Source: Bin5 sp965232575 (GTDB lineage Bacteria > Chloroflexota > Anaerolineae > Caldilineales > Caldilineaceae). From it: DNA of 64,000 nucleotides. A program made the position numbers and the translations under genes. The stretch is taken from positions 868,001 through 932,000 of the forward strand of contig CBDDPZ010000009.1 in NCBI GenBank assembly GCA_965232575.1, written 5' to 3'. Positions 6,224 through 15,845 of this stretch are shown here, one piece after another; the stretch's first letter is position 1; each line of letters opens with the position of its first letter. The notes under the pieces are model-generated. The model did not search any database. It saw only the letters and a list, made by a program, of their open reading frames with translations, and was not told the origin of the DNA.

Positions 6224-8389
6224 TCACGGGCGCACCGCCACAGCATCGCTCATCACCCGCCCCTCCTCGACCACCAGAGCGATCCCGCCGCCGTCGAGTT
6301 CGCTATCGGTCACGTCGAAGAGCGTTTCGTCGATATTGTCGATGCTACCCTGTAGCCGATCGCCTGTAACCCGCAAAGACAATGTGTGCGACTCGCCGTA
6401 TTCCCAGGGGAAATCGGCCTCGGCCAGCACGGTGTCGCCATCCAGCGCGCGCACGAGTCGCGCTACGCCGCGGCCGTCGGCCGCGCGGCCGAGAAGCAAC
6501 GCGTAATAGCGGTGCATTCCTTGCACCCTGGCCGCGATGCCGGCCGCTTTGCAAAGGTGCAGTGTGAGCTCAGTCTTTACCTCGTAGTCACGCCACTCTC
6601 TGGTTCCCGTGATGAGCAAGCCGCGGCCCCGGTTCTGTACAAGCCGGAATGATTCTGGCCACCAGAAGTCGTAGCTGTCCACGCCGTCGATCCAGGCACG
6701 CCTCCACATTAGCGGGAAGGACATACCTCGGCGGCGTCGATCGATAGGCGAGTCCGGACGGGCGAAAGTTACATCTGGTTCTCCTTCCCACGTGAGATAG
6801 TCCAGATAGAGAGTGCCCCGCGTACGTTCGTCGCACTGGACGGCCGCCCCGATTTCGGCAATTGGCTCGTTTCCGAATCCGCCCAGCTTCCAACTGAATG
6901 TATGGCGTTCACCTGGCTCAAGCTTTTGGCATGGGCCTGCCTCCAGGGTTAGCTGGTCGTCTTGCGACCGGTATCGCCGCAGATACAGATTCACATCCAC
7001 TGCGCGCTCGTTGCCGGCGTCCGCCTCCAAAGCGGCGGAAACTGTCTGTCCTGGATAGATCGAGGGCGAAGCAAGAAGGCCGTAGCCCCGCTGCTCGAAA
7101 TAGTCGGCAGTCTCTTTGGAGGGGATAAAGGTATGGGTAGCGGCTCGGGCCGGGCGCCCAGTGGCCACGCCATTGAAGTGGAGCGCCAGACTGCGGCTGC
7201 CGGCTTGGCTGTGGCCGGACACGTTTTCGAGAGTCAATGTGCCGCGGCTGTCAACGCTATCGTCGGCCATGAAGCCTTGCACTGAGCCGGGCATTTCAAA
7301 GTGGTAGCGGGCGTCGTTTTTGGGCGTGTGCGGAGCCTCTTTGCGCAATGCGCGCCCGACGTTGGCCACGTGAAGGCTTTCCGTAACGGCATCGGTGATG
7401 GCCCTTCCCCCGTCGGCGGTCGGCAGATAGAGCCGGTCTGACAGCGGCCCGCGAAAATCCGGGCCGTCCTCAAGACCGGCCAAGCCGTTCTTGATTCCCA
7501 ACAGACAGCCGACATTGCCGGAATTGCAATCCGTGTCCCAGCCGCTCGTATTGACGATCATCAGCGACTTCTGGAAATTGTCGTCGCCGTGAAGAAGCGC
7601 CTGGATGATCAGGGCGTGATTGGGCACCATATGGCAGTTGCCGCCGAACTTGTCGTAGCCAAAGTTGGCGGCGATCTGCTCACGCGTTGCTCTCCAGTCA
7701 TCTCCATTGCGGGCGTGCCACTCCCGAATCTGGCCGATCATTGCGTGAATGAGGGAGTCCGTCGGGATGACGGACAACCCGGTGTCGATCAGCTTCTGGA
7801 TATCCGTTTCCACAAAGGCCTGAGCTTCCATGGCCGCCAGCGCCTGCGCCCCGTGGATGGCGACGCCGTCGTGGGAGACGCTGGCAGCTCGCCGCGCCAG
7901 ATCGGCGGCCAGCTCAGGGTCTCCCGGCGCAACCATGGCCCACCCGTCAATGAAAATCTGGGCCCCGATCTGCTCAGCCACGACTTGGCCGTTCAGAGCC
8001 ATCGAACCGCTTTCCGGGGCGGAAGTGCCCTCTTTCAGGCGCAGATAGGCAGTATGTTCGGTAGAGTTGCCCATCCCTCCCCACCACAGGATTGTGCGCT
8101 CTTCAACGATGTAGTTCAACCAGCTCTGACCGATCTGCGCTGCTGTGATCGCTCGGCTGTTGCCATAGTCGGGGAGGGCGCGCAAAAAAGTGAATGTGCC
8201 GGAAATGTCGTCGTCGGTGACGATAAGGGGCACATCCAGATGCTCGTGGACATAGTAGTTGATCTCGCCAAACCGATCGTTCAGCGCCTCATAGGCCCAG
8301 CCTTCGAATGGCCGCCCAAGATAGACACCGATTAATTTGCCCAGTACACCCGCGTAGACCCTCTCGGTATAATCGGCTGGAATGGTCAT
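6224..8389 (-). CDS. ADP-ribosylglycohydrolase family protein with C-terminal beta-rich domains
   Basis: 721 residues. The N-terminal domain (about 8-345) is an ADP-ribosylglycohydrolase/DraG-like fold that uses two metal ions to hydrolyse N- or O-linked ADP-ribose. It carries the first metal-binding cluster in VTDDDISGTF (Asp59-61) and the second in SGWDTDCNSGNVG. Residues 350-721 contain beta-sandwich-like sequence resembling carbohydrate-binding or laminin-G/DUF1080-type modules, with LTLENVSGHSQAGSRSLALH and FDVTDSELDGGGIALVVEEG. No signal peptide is visible, so it is probably cytoplasmic. The long C-terminal part is unusual for DraG and suggests a glycoside or nucleoside substrate. Confidence 0.85.
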   Translation of the reverse strand: MTIPADYTERVYAGVLGKLIGVYLGRPFEGWAYEALNDRFGEINYYVHEHLDVPLIVTDDDISGTFTFLRALPDYGNSRAITAAQIGQSWLNYIVEERTILWWGGMGNSTEHTAYLRLKEGTSAPESGSMALNGQVVAEQIGAQIFIDGWAMVAPGDPELAADLARRAASVSHDGVAIHGAQALAAMEAQAFVETDIQKLIDTGLSVIPTDSLIHAMIGQIREWHARNGDDWRATREQIAANFGYDKFGGNCHMVPNHALIIQALLHGDDNFQKSLMIVNTSGWDTDCNSGNVGCLLGIKNGLAGLEDGPDFRGPLSDRLYLPTADGGRAITDAVTESLHVANVGRALRKEAPHTPKNDARYHFEMPGSVQGFMADDSVDSRGTLTLENVSGHSQAGSRSLALHFNGVATGRPARAATHTFIPSKETADYFEQRGYGLLASPSIYPGQTVSAALEADAGNERAVDVNLYLRRYRSQDDQLTLEAGPCQKLEPGERHTFSWKLGGFGNEPIAEIGAAVQCDERTRGTLYLDYLTWEGEPDVTFARPDSPIDRRRRGMSFPLMWRRAWIDGVDSYDFWWPESFRLVQNRGRGLLITGTREWRDYEVKTELTLHLCKAAGIAARVQGMHRYYALLLGRAADGRGVARLVRALDGDTVLAEADFPWEYGESHTLSLRVTGDRLQGSIDNIDETLFDVTDSELDGGGIALVVEEGRVMSDAVAVRP

Positions 8390-8483
8390 TTTGCCGCTCC
8401 TGTTTAGTACGTTTCGTTTTTTGGATTGTTAGCGGAACTAACCGGTCCGGATTGCTTTTCGGGGTCACTTCCAGGGGAAAAGA

Positions 8484-9239
8484 TTACTCGAAGTCAGGCC
8501 AGTAAAACTCCCGCTTTGTCGGATCATCGTAGCCATCCATCCATGAATTCTTCAGCCCGGGCGTACTAATGGCCGCCTCTACGATGGCGCGATTGAAGTC
8601 GCCCACCAGCTCATGCTGCAGGTACTCACTTACAGGCATCCACAGACACTCGTCAATCTCCCAGTCGTCCCGTTCGATGACGTGGGTCAACGGCGAGAGC
8701 CGGCAAATGAAATAAATGTCCGACTTTCCGTAGCGGTATCCATGCCAGTGGCGCCAGCAGATCACGGCCTCAAACTTTGTCTTTACCCCGGTCTCTTCAA
8801 GAACCTCCCGTACCGCAGCGGCAGCCAGGTGCTCGCCCGGATGGAGCGCGCCGCCGGGCAGCTTATAGTACGGTCGGGATGAACTGCGATGCCTCTCTGA
8901 GACGACCAGGAGCTCCTGGCGCTCATTGATCACGACCCCGCCCGCACCGATGTAATGGGTCGCGTACCCGGGAACCAGGGCATCCTCTTGCAGTTTGCGT
9001 ACGAGTAGTACATAGTTTGGTTCGGTGTGATGGAATTCGAAACCCGCCGCGGTGGAGATTGGAATAAGTGCAGCCCGCTCTATTGGCAGATGCAACCAAA
9101 CGAGAAATCGGCCGTCCTGGATCCATTTCACCAGAGAAGAGGAGAGACTCTGTTCGAAGGCTGCAACATTTGTAGGCAGATCTTCAGTGTTGATTTCTAT
9201 GCCGTTGAATCGGTTGACGGCATGCGGCAGAATGTTCAT
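8484..9239 (-). CDS. NUDT6-like Nudix hydrolase
   Basis: 251-residue Nudix protein. The N-terminal part (1-95) has FNGIEIN and LPIERAALIPISTAAGFEFHH, matching the pre-Nudix domain of the NUDT6 family. The Nudix box is complete at residues 130-152: G, then x5-E, x7, REVLEETGV, with Glu148 and Glu149 as metal ligands. Such enzymes cleave nucleoside diphosphates linked to another moiety; the substrate is not predictable here. The gene is divergent from the dienelactone hydrolase across a 437-nt gap. Confidence 0.9.
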   Translation of the reverse strand: MNILPHAVNRFNGIEINTEDLPTNVAAFEQSLSSSLVKWIQDGRFLVWLHLPIERAALIPISTAAGFEFHHTEPNYVLLVRKLQEDALVPGYATHYIGAGGVVINERQELLVVSERHRSSSRPYYKLPGGALHPGEHLAAAAVREVLEETGVKTKFEAVICWRHWHGYRYGKSDIYFICRLSPLTHVIERDDWEIDECLWMPVSEYLQHELVGDFNRAIVEAAISTPGLKNSWMDGYDDPTKREFYWPDFE

Positions 9240-9676
9240 CGGGTCACCTTTCAGGACTTAGATTGCTCTGCGGACCTACGCCACTTCCAGTGCCTTGCCC
9301 CGAGCGCCGAAGTTACGTATTGAAAGTCGAGGCACATAGGCCTTCGCCCTGCCTGGAGGGCTCCCGCGCGGGGCAGAAGGAACAAGCGAATGGAATGTTC
9401 TAGCGTTGAGTTCAGACGGTGGCAGACTTGTGAATCGCGTAATTGACCTGATTCGACCTATTTTAGTCGCCCACGTTGCACAAATCAAGTTAATGATAAC
9501 GCATTTCTTTGTCCTGGCGCAGAGGCAAAACCTTTCTGATGTGCTATTCTGAGAGCCAATTGGCGGCCAAGGCCATGCGCTCATGGATATTTCATTTGCC
9601 ACCTGCTGTCCCAGGACGCAAGCGGCTGCTGTCTCCACAACTTCAATTCACGTAGAAGACTTCAGGAGAATAAGCT
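9240..9676. other. 437-nt divergent intergenic region
   Basis: It separates the Nudix gene (minus) and the dienelactone hydrolase gene (plus), so it should hold both promoters, but I see no convincing consensus pair. A GC-rich imperfect inverted repeat at 9341-9380 (arms CCTTC-GCCC and GGGGCAGAAGG) could form a hairpin in the Nudix leader. A 120-codon minus-strand frame lies here but looks non-coding. Confidence 0.4.
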
Positions 9677-10435
9677 ATGTACACCACCGATCAATATGAG
9701 GGAATGCTTGCGGAAACCGTCGCCATACGCGGCGCAAACGGCGATCGAGTCCTCGCGTACTGCGCCCGCCCTCTTAGCGCAGGCCCCTTTCCCGGCATGG
9801 TAGTGATTCACCATATGCCCGGCTGGGACGAATGGTACCGCGAGGCCACTCGCAGGTTTGCCCATCACGGTTATGCCGCTATCTCGCCAAATCTGTACGA
9901 AAGATCCGGGCACGGCGCGCCTGAAGACGTAGCGGCGGCCGTTCGTGCGGATGGTGGAGTCCCTGACGACCAAGCCGTTGCCGACCTGGAAGCGGCAATG
10001 CAGTATCTGCGGGCCCTACCCTATGTGAATGGGAAAATCGGCGTGTTTGGAACTTGCTCCGGCGGTAGGCACGCGGTGCTGGTTGCGAGCCGGGTAACCG
10101 GTTTCGATGCCGTGGTCGACTGCTGGGGAGGCGGTGTCGTGATGCCGGCTGACCAGCTTACCTTCCAAAGGCCGGTGGCCCCCATCGACTATACCGCCGA
10201 TCTGGACTGCCCCATATTGGGTCTATTTGGCGCCGAAGACCACAGCCCTACGACGGATGACGTGGCCATCCACGAAGAGGCCCTCAAAAGGCATGGAAAA
10301 GACTATGCATTCCACATGTATGAGGGCGCCGGCCACGGCTTCTTCTACTACCACCGGCCAAACTATCGACAGGCCCAAGCTGTCGACGGTTGGGAGAAGA
10401 TTTGGGCGTTCCTAGGCCAGAAATTGGCAACCTGA
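9677..10435 (+). CDS. dienelactone hydrolase family protein
   Basis: 252-residue alpha/beta hydrolase of the dienelactone hydrolase family. The nucleophile is Cys127 in GVFGTCSGGRH, the acid Asp188 in FGAEDHSPT and the base His220 in YEGAGHGFF, forming the complete Cys-Asp-His triad of the family. No signal peptide is present, so it is cytoplasmic. It carries AGGAG upstream of the ATG. Family members open lactone rings in haloaromatic degradation or hydrolyse other esters; the natural substrate here cannot be read. The next gene, also plus-strand, follows after 58 nt. Confidence 0.9.
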   Translation: MYTTDQYEGMLAETVAIRGANGDRVLAYCARPLSAGPFPGMVVIHHMPGWDEWYREATRRFAHHGYAAISPNLYERSGHGAPEDVAAAVRADGGVPDDQAVADLEAAMQYLRALPYVNGKIGVFGTCSGGRHAVLVASRVTGFDAVVDCWGGGVVMPADQLTFQRPVAPIDYTADLDCPILGLFGAEDHSPTTDDVAIHEEALKRHGKDYAFHMYEGAGHGFFYYHRPNYRQAQAVDGWEKIWAFLGQKLAT

Positions 10436-10493
10436 GCCGTGAAATGGAATTCGGCAGATTTTGACAACATTTCTTACCGGGGAGAGCGAAATT

Positions 10494-10757
10494 ATGTGTA
10501 CGATGATAGTTCAGAAGGTCCCTGTCGAAGGGTTTGGAAAGGGCGCCGACGGTTGGTTCGACATGAACCAAGCGAACATCAGCTGGGATCACCCCTTCCA
10601 TGCGCCTGAAGAACACGCGCTGAACATCGACTTCGTCAACGAGAGCTACGGGCCCGGCGCCCGCGTAGCGGTGGAACTGAGCGTCGAGGGAGCCCGTCAA
10701 CTTGTGGAGACGATTCAGTCCATATTGGGTGAAGCGGAAGATAGAGGACTAATCTGA
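10494..10757 (+). CDS. small conserved protein (resembles DUF6295)
   Basis: 87-residue soluble protein starting MCTMIVQKVPVEG. An ATG-like start 33 nt upstream is possible, but the chosen ATG has GGGGAGA at good spacing and gives the compact family-like N-terminus. It continues GKGADGWFDMNQANISWDHP and then ALNIDFVNE, a pattern I associate with the uncharacterised DUF6295 family; the biochemical role is unknown. It is adjacent to and codirectional with the dienelactone hydrolase and converges on rtcB with a 101-nt gap. Confidence 0.7.
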   Translation: MCTMIVQKVPVEGFGKGADGWFDMNQANISWDHPFHAPEEHALNIDFVNESYGPGARVAVELSVEGARQLVETIQSILGEAEDRGLI

Positions 10758-10858
10758 GAGGTGCGGCCGGGCTCAACAACCCGCCGGACTTGAACGGAGA
10801 GGGGCTTAGCCCGGACTTTCTACTGGTGAGACAGGCGTCGAACGCGCCAAAGCGCTAT

Positions 10859-12103
10859 TCAATCTCGGTAGGGGTCGTACTCGTCTTCGCCGGCCATGGC
10901 TACACCTAACGGCTTGAGCGTATGGCGTATGCGAATCGTGTTGCGGTGATGTTCCAATACTTCGGGCAGGCGCTTGTAGGCCTGGGGCGCCTCGTCAGTT
11001 CCCGCCCCACGCAACGTCGTTCCGATCCGTCGGATCGAGTCCAGCATTTGCTTGCGTTCAATCTGTCCTTTCTTTACCTGCACCTTACGCCCCTTCTTCC
11101 AGCGGAAGCGTCCGGCAGCCTGCGTGCGCGACATCAATCGGCCGGCGCCGTGGACGGTCGAATATAGAGCCATACGGCTTTCTTCGCTCTCCACGCCCTC
11201 TAAGACGACCGAAATATCTCCCATCGATCCACCGACGAATCCCCTTTGCCCAGGGAAAGCCGGCGTCGCGCCTTTGCGTGTGACCCAAAACGTGTCGCCG
11301 TTATGCTCTTCTTTCCAGGCGAAATTGTGGTGGTTGTGAATCTCTTCGACGATTCTGGCGCCCAGCAACTCGGACACTCGCTTGCAGACCCAATCACGGC
11401 CCGCATAGGCGTAGCGTCCAGCCAAAAGCATACATGCAAGGTACTCCTGGCCCAGGATCGAATCGGTAGTCAATAGGCTCGGAACCACTTCCAGAGCGCT
11501 CCGACGGCGGCGAGAGCGTTTGCTTTGAGTGGGCGCGGGCTCCGGCTGACCGGCCCGCTCGCGGTCGGCCGCTTTCATGAAATGCGTGGCGATCCGGTGC
11601 CCCAGTCCTCTTGACCCAAAATGGACTCCAACCCAGATGCGGCTCTTCTCATCCTCGAATATATCCACGTAGTGATTGCCGCTTCCGACCGTTCCCAACT
11701 GCTCGGCTGCCAGCTTTTTCAGGTTGTGGGCAACGGGGAGGTCCCATGCCGGATCATCGGCGAATAGCGGATGATCGACTTTCTCCTTGTTTTTGCGACC
11801 GATGCCAAATGAGATCGTTCCCCAGACATCATCCATAATCTCCTGAATGTGTGCCTTCACTTCGCCCGCGGGGATATCCAAACGGACAGCCTTGTTGCCA
11901 CAGGCTATGTCATAACCGACCCCTGCAGGATTCAGCTTGTCGCGGTAGGCGACCACGCCGCCGATGGGAACCGCATAGCCCAGGTGATGGTCCGCCATCA
12001 ACGCGATCGCGTCTGCTTCTCCCGCGCAGTTGACAATCTGGGCGACAGCGTTGTCAAGCGGATCGCCCCAGACGGGCACGCCGCGAATCATTTCTACCGT
12101 CAT
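10859..12103 (-). CDS. rtcB: RtcB-family RNA-splicing ligase
   Basis: 414-residue RtcB-like ligase, which joins RNA 2',3'-cyclic phosphate or 3'-phosphate ends to 5'-OH ends using GTP and Mn2+. The N-terminus shows ADHHLGYAVPIGGVVA. The metal-binding Cys lies in GVGYDIACGNKAV (Cys68), and further ligands in GSGNHYVDIF and VGVHFGSRGLGH. The family C-terminal part with HTLKPLGVAMAGEDEYDPYRD is intact. Length is typical of a mid-size bacterial RtcB. No archease or RtcA/RtcR gene is adjacent, so its role (repair or tRNA maturation) is open. Confidence 0.93.
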   Translation of the reverse strand: MTVEMIRGVPVWGDPLDNAVAQIVNCAGEADAIALMADHHLGYAVPIGGVVAYRDKLNPAGVGYDIACGNKAVRLDIPAGEVKAHIQEIMDDVWGTISFGIGRKNKEKVDHPLFADDPAWDLPVAHNLKKLAAEQLGTVGSGNHYVDIFEDEKSRIWVGVHFGSRGLGHRIATHFMKAADRERAGQPEPAPTQSKRSRRRRSALEVVPSLLTTDSILGQEYLACMLLAGRYAYAGRDWVCKRVSELLGARIVEEIHNHHNFAWKEEHNGDTFWVTRKGATPAFPGQRGFVGGSMGDISVVLEGVESEESRMALYSTVHGAGRLMSRTQAAGRFRWKKGRKVQVKKGQIERKQMLDSIRRIGTTLRGAGTDEAPQAYKRLPEVLEHHRNTIRIRHTLKPLGVAMAGEDEYDPYRD

Positions 12104-12172
12104 CGTTACCTCAAAGACAGCTAATGGGAAGAATACAGACCGTTCACGCTACGCAAAGGTCCCTGGTCGCGG

Positions 12173-13282
12173 CTAGGTCGGTCTGACTCCAGCATACACG
12201 CCCTCTGGCAGCGGCCGCGGGCGTTCGCAACGAGTGGTCAGTTCTACATGGCGACCTGTTTCAGATGCAACATGGATTGCTTCCATAATCTCAAGAACAT
12301 GCAGCGCCAGTTCGCCGTTGGCACGATGCTGCTCCCTTTCAACAGCACTGACCGCCATATCGGCTGGGCCCATTCCCCGGCTGTTGCCGGCATGTCCGAA
12401 CCGCAGCGGCAACTCCTTCCACGAATCGTCGGCGTGCGTGCGAATCTGAAGGGGCCCGCCGAAGGTGTTTGGATCGGGCAAATTCAGTGTGCCCGTCGCG
12501 CCATACAACTCTATTCGGGGCAGTCCGGATGCCTGCGTATCGAACGTCGTGATTATGGTGCCGATGGCGCCGCTCTCGAAGTCGAGAACACCGGAAACGT
12601 AGGTTGGAACCTCTACCTCGATAATCTCACCTTTTCGCGGTTCACTGAGGATCGTGCGCTCCGACCACGTAGCCCGGGCCGACCCAGTCACACGCCTCAC
12701 AGGCCCCAACAGATGAACAAGCGCCGTCAAATAGTAGACGCCCATGTCCAACATTGGGCCGCCGCCGGGCTTATAGTAGAAGGCCGGGTTCGCGTGCCAG
12801 TATTCATGTCCACGGCTCATCAAAAACGCGTTGGCCGCCACTGGCGCCCCGACGATTCCTTCATCCAGATAAAGTCGCGCCGATTGATGCCCGGCGCCGA
12901 GAAAGGTGTCAGGGGCACAGCCGATGCGCAGATTCTTTTCTCTTGCAAGTGCCAACAACGCCTTTCCCTCGGCGAAAGTCGCCGCCAGCGGCTTCTCGCT
13001 ATAGACTGCTTTGCCTGCTTTCAGCGCTGCCTTGCCGACAGCATAGTGAGCTGTAGGAGGTGTGAGGTTGAGCACAATATCGACATCCGGCGCGGCGAAA
13101 AGGTCCTCCAGAGACACGGCGGTCAGTCCATACTTCTCAGCCTGGGCTTCTGCCGCGGCCGGTATCACGTCGGCGCAAGCAACGATTTCGACCTCCGGCA
13201 GTTCCCGGCTGACTTCAATGTACCTGCTGCTGATTATGCCGCAACCGACCAGACCAATACGCGCTGGCAATTCCATCGTCAT
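12173..13282 (-). CDS. Gfo/Idh/MocA family oxidoreductase
   Basis: 369 residues with an N-terminal Rossmann fold (IGLVGCGIISSRYIE at residues 9-23) for NAD(P) and the family motif YSEKPLAATFAEGKAL, where EKP contributes the catalytic lysine. The C-terminal alpha/beta domain has YYKPGGGPMLDMGVYYLTAL, including the conserved Asp. Such enzymes oxidise or reduce sugars, inositols or related compounds. The gene starts 51 nt after a ThuA-domain gene in the same direction; this pairing is common in sugar-catabolic operons. Substrate is unknown. Confidence 0.92.
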   Translation of the reverse strand: MTMELPARIGLVGCGIISSRYIEVSRELPEVEIVACADVIPAAAEAQAEKYGLTAVSLEDLFAAPDVDIVLNLTPPTAHYAVGKAALKAGKAVYSEKPLAATFAEGKALLALAREKNLRIGCAPDTFLGAGHQSARLYLDEGIVGAPVAANAFLMSRGHEYWHANPAFYYKPGGGPMLDMGVYYLTALVHLLGPVRRVTGSARATWSERTILSEPRKGEIIEVEVPTYVSGVLDFESGAIGTIITTFDTQASGLPRIELYGATGTLNLPDPNTFGGPLQIRTHADDSWKELPLRFGHAGNSRGMGPADMAVSAVEREQHRANGELALHVLEIMEAIHVASETGRHVELTTRCERPRPLPEGVYAGVRPT

Positions 13283-13333
13283 TTCCCCTTACTCCCGGCG
13301 TCTAACCTTAGCGGACAGGAGTCTTGACTATTG

Positions 13334-13984
13334 TCAGTCTCTCGCCGCCCAGATGATTCCCCTGCGCACGATCTCCTTGGCCTCCGGGACGTCGAAATCC
13401 TTTGCCACATGTCCCAATGAGCAGTAAAAAATCTTGCCCTTGCCCCAACGGCGCTTCCACACGACCGGCATGACGGTCCCCTCTATCCAAGGCGCGTATT
13501 CGCCGGAAAACGTCGTCGTTGCAAGCACCTCGTTGCTGGGGTCCACGTGCATAAGGTACTGTTCACTGTGCATCGCAAAATCGCTCAGTCCCGAGGTTAT
13601 CGGGTCACCGTGATCGACGATATTGACCCTATAGTCGATGATGTTCCCAGGGTGAGCTACCCACTGGCCGCCGACCATGAACTGATACTCCGTGTTCTGT
13701 CGAAAGGCGTCCGCCATTCCTCCGTGCCAACCTGCAAAGCCGGCGCCGTTCGCGATAGTGTCAAGCAGGCCCTTCTCCTGCTCCTTGGTTATGGAACTCA
13801 TCGTATAGACTTGCGTGATGACATCGTAGGTGGCCATACGCTCCGCGTCCGTGTAGATGTCGAGCGACGTCTCCACATCTACGTCAAATCCGGCCTCATT
13901 GATCAACGGCGCGAAAATGTCCACGCACTGCTTGGGTTCGTGGCCTTCCCAGCCACCCCACATCATTAGCGATTTCTTCGCCAT
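13334..13984 (-). CDS. ThuA-domain protein (glutamine-amidotransferase-like fold)
   Basis: 216 residues from the ATG at 13984, preceded by AAGGAG; a longer frame upstream adds 20 residues without a matching ribosome site. It begins KKSLMMWGGWEGHEP and contains GLLDTIANGAGFAGWHGGMADAF, the glycine-rich centre of the trehalose-utilisation ThuA family, then MPVVWKRRWGKGKIFYCSLGH near the end. ThuA-like proteins are associated with trehalose or other disaccharide oxidation, usually next to Gfo/Idh/MocA dehydrogenases as here. The exact reaction is not established. Confidence 0.88.
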   Translation of the reverse strand: MAKKSLMMWGGWEGHEPKQCVDIFAPLINEAGFDVDVETSLDIYTDAERMATYDVITQVYTMSSITKEQEKGLLDTIANGAGFAGWHGGMADAFRQNTEYQFMVGGQWVAHPGNIIDYRVNIVDHGDPITSGLSDFAMHSEQYLMHVDPSNEVLATTTFSGEYAPWIEGTVMPVVWKRRWGKGKIFYCSLGHVAKDFDVPEAKEIVRRGIIWAARD

Positions 13985-14333
13985 CGGTTTGTAACTCCTT
14001 GTTGTTGAACTCGGTCTCGCGTTTCGGCCGCTGGACAAAGCCATCTGTCCGGGCCTAAAATTGCGCCTCGTCGGATTCCGGAGAAACCGGCTTTCGGGTG
14101 CGGCCTCCGTTCCGGCGCGGTGAACGCCGTGATGGCAAGTATAGCACCCGTACAGCGAAGCTACAATGAAATTGCCCGATTGAACTGACCGCCTGCGGCC
14201 AATGGAAAGACGCCTTGTGCCGCGTGCGGACTTTGCTATCTGCTCAACTCAATTGAACTGGAATAGGGGTGGGGCTATCGAACCGACTTCCGGCCTGGAA
14301 TCACTGACGTCGTCGGTCTTCGCCGGAGTGGGA
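13985..14333. other. 349-nt gap between P450 and ThuA genes
   Basis: This lies after the P450 stop and before the ThuA start on the minus strand. It includes the AAGGAG ribosome site of the ThuA gene at its low-coordinate edge. I see no convincing terminator, promoter pair or additional gene. Confidence 0.4.
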
Positions 14334-15719
14334 TCAGCGAAGCTCGAACTGTAGCGGCATCCCGCCCTTCGGATGCAGGGTAATCTGCGGGTCCATCTGC
14401 GCGACATAGCCGTCCGGGATACGAAGACGAAAGCGTTGTGCAATCGCCGCGGCGACCAGAACACTTTCTGTGAGCGCGAAGCCATCGCCAATGCACTGTC
14501 GCGGCCCGGCGCCGAAGGGAATGTAGGCGAAACGATGACGTTCTTTCTTGTTTACTGGATTGAACCGCTCTGGATCAAACTCATGGGGCCGTGGCCAAAA
14601 CTCGGGCATTCTGTGAGTTATGAATGGACAGAGAGTGATTACTGCGCTTGCAGGTGTAGCAAAACCGCCGATTACGTCGTCGTCAGCACACCATCGCGAC
14701 AAGGCATATGCGGGCGGATACAGTCGCATGGTTTCATCGATCACTTGGCGCGTATAGACCAACTTAGGAATATCTTCAAACGTCGGCATCCGGCCGTTCA
14801 AGGTCCGGTCCACTTCGTCCTGAACCTTTGCCTCATACTCGGGGAATCTTCCCAGGCAATAGAAGAACCAAGTTAGCAGAAGCGTCGTGGTCTCGTGTCC
14901 TGCGATCAGCAGGGTGATAACCTCATCGCGCAGCTGCTTCTCGTCCATGCCCTCGCCGGTTTCTTCATCGCGCGCCGAAAGCAACATTCCCATGAGATCG
15001 TCTCCCGGCATCCCGGTCGCGCGTCTCTGGTTAATCATGGAGTAAATCAGTTGATCGAGCGCGCGGACATCGCGAGTTACCTTGTGCGTGCTGGGCCAAA
15101 AAGGAATTCGCATCGTATAGAGCGACACCGGCGAAACCACCAATTTCGCAAAGAGTTCATTCAGCCTGTTGAATACAGTGCCGACCTCTCGGGCCTCACC
15201 GGTCAGGTCGACGTTGAAGAGGGTCCTGCCGGCGATTTCCAGGGTCATTTCCATCATTTCGCGGTCGAATTCGACTACCTTTCCAGCGCGGGCTGAATCC
15301 TCCCAACGGGGAAATCGCCTTTCCGCTGCCGCGGTCATGATGCGGCCCATCGCCTGGATCTGTCCACGGTGAAATGCTGGCTGGGCCAGACGACGTTGCC
15401 GCAGCCAGGACTCGCCGTCGTTGCTGAGAAGCCCCTTCCCAACCAGCGGATACAGAAGCAGAAAAGAGGGGTGGGGCAGCTTGGTGAAGTTCTTGTAGTT
15501 GTCCTGCAGGATATGCTGGTAGTGGTCGGGGTGTACGCAGAGATAGCCCCACGTATCGGCGAAGAACCGGTATTTGGACGCAGGTCCAGCTTCGTCTACG
15601 AACTGTTGCAAACATCCAAGCGGATCTTGCCGGAGACGCCTGGCAGTGCCGAGCAGGCGATTGGCTCGAGGAGAGGGGGGAGCCGGCCGCCGCTTCATCG
15701 GGACGACTGCGCTGGTCAT
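14334..15719 (-). CDS. cytochrome P450
   Basis: 461-residue soluble P450 monooxygenase with all signatures: I-helix AGHETT (273-278), K-helix ExxR in DETMRLYPP (Glu329, Arg332), and heme loop FGAGPRQCIG with thiolate ligand Cys409. Lack of a membrane anchor fits bacterial P450s. The overall pattern, with a PxxW/FxPERF segment (FDPERFNP), is closest to fatty-acid or CYP102/CYP4-like heme domains. No ferredoxin or reductase gene is adjacent. A -35/-10 pair and a 16-bp inverted repeat lie upstream. A tiny ORF RNA precedes it on the same strand. Substrate is unknown. Confidence 0.93.
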   Translation of the reverse strand: MTSAVVPMKRRPAPPSPRANRLLGTARRLRQDPLGCLQQFVDEAGPASKYRFFADTWGYLCVHPDHYQHILQDNYKNFTKLPHPSFLLLYPLVGKGLLSNDGESWLRQRRLAQPAFHRGQIQAMGRIMTAAAERRFPRWEDSARAGKVVEFDREMMEMTLEIAGRTLFNVDLTGEAREVGTVFNRLNELFAKLVVSPVSLYTMRIPFWPSTHKVTRDVRALDQLIYSMINQRRATGMPGDDLMGMLLSARDEETGEGMDEKQLRDEVITLLIAGHETTTLLLTWFFYCLGRFPEYEAKVQDEVDRTLNGRMPTFEDIPKLVYTRQVIDETMRLYPPAYALSRWCADDDVIGGFATPASAVITLCPFITHRMPEFWPRPHEFDPERFNPVNKKERHRFAYIPFGAGPRQCIGDGFALTESVLVAAAIAQRFRLRIPDGYVAQMDPQITLHPKGGMPLQFELR

Positions 15720-15823
15720 GGAGCTTTCTCCTTATCAGGCGCTTGCGACGCGCTCTATGTCAATTTGCGACACCTTCTTCACTCCCGCTAACTGAATTGG
15801 GACCGAAAAGCATGCAGGAGGTT

Positions 15824-15839
15824 TGTGAATTACTTCACA
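15824..15839 (-). promoter_or_regulatory. possible operator at P450 transcription start
   Basis: An inverted repeat TGTGAA-N4-TTCACA lies 6 bp downstream of the predicted -10 of the P450 promoter. A repressor binding there would cover the transcription start. No regulator gene is adjacent. Confidence 0.45.
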
Positions 15840-15845
15840 CGAATA

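Noticed and set aside
9276..9638. Minus-strand 120-codon frame in the divergent gap
   Set aside because: Low-complexity mixed composition, no ribosome site and no recognisable motif; it lies in a region that should hold two promoters.
12248..13327. Plus-strand frame of 359 codons
   Set aside because: Antisense shadow of the Gfo/Idh/MocA gene, which carries clear cofactor and EKP motifs.
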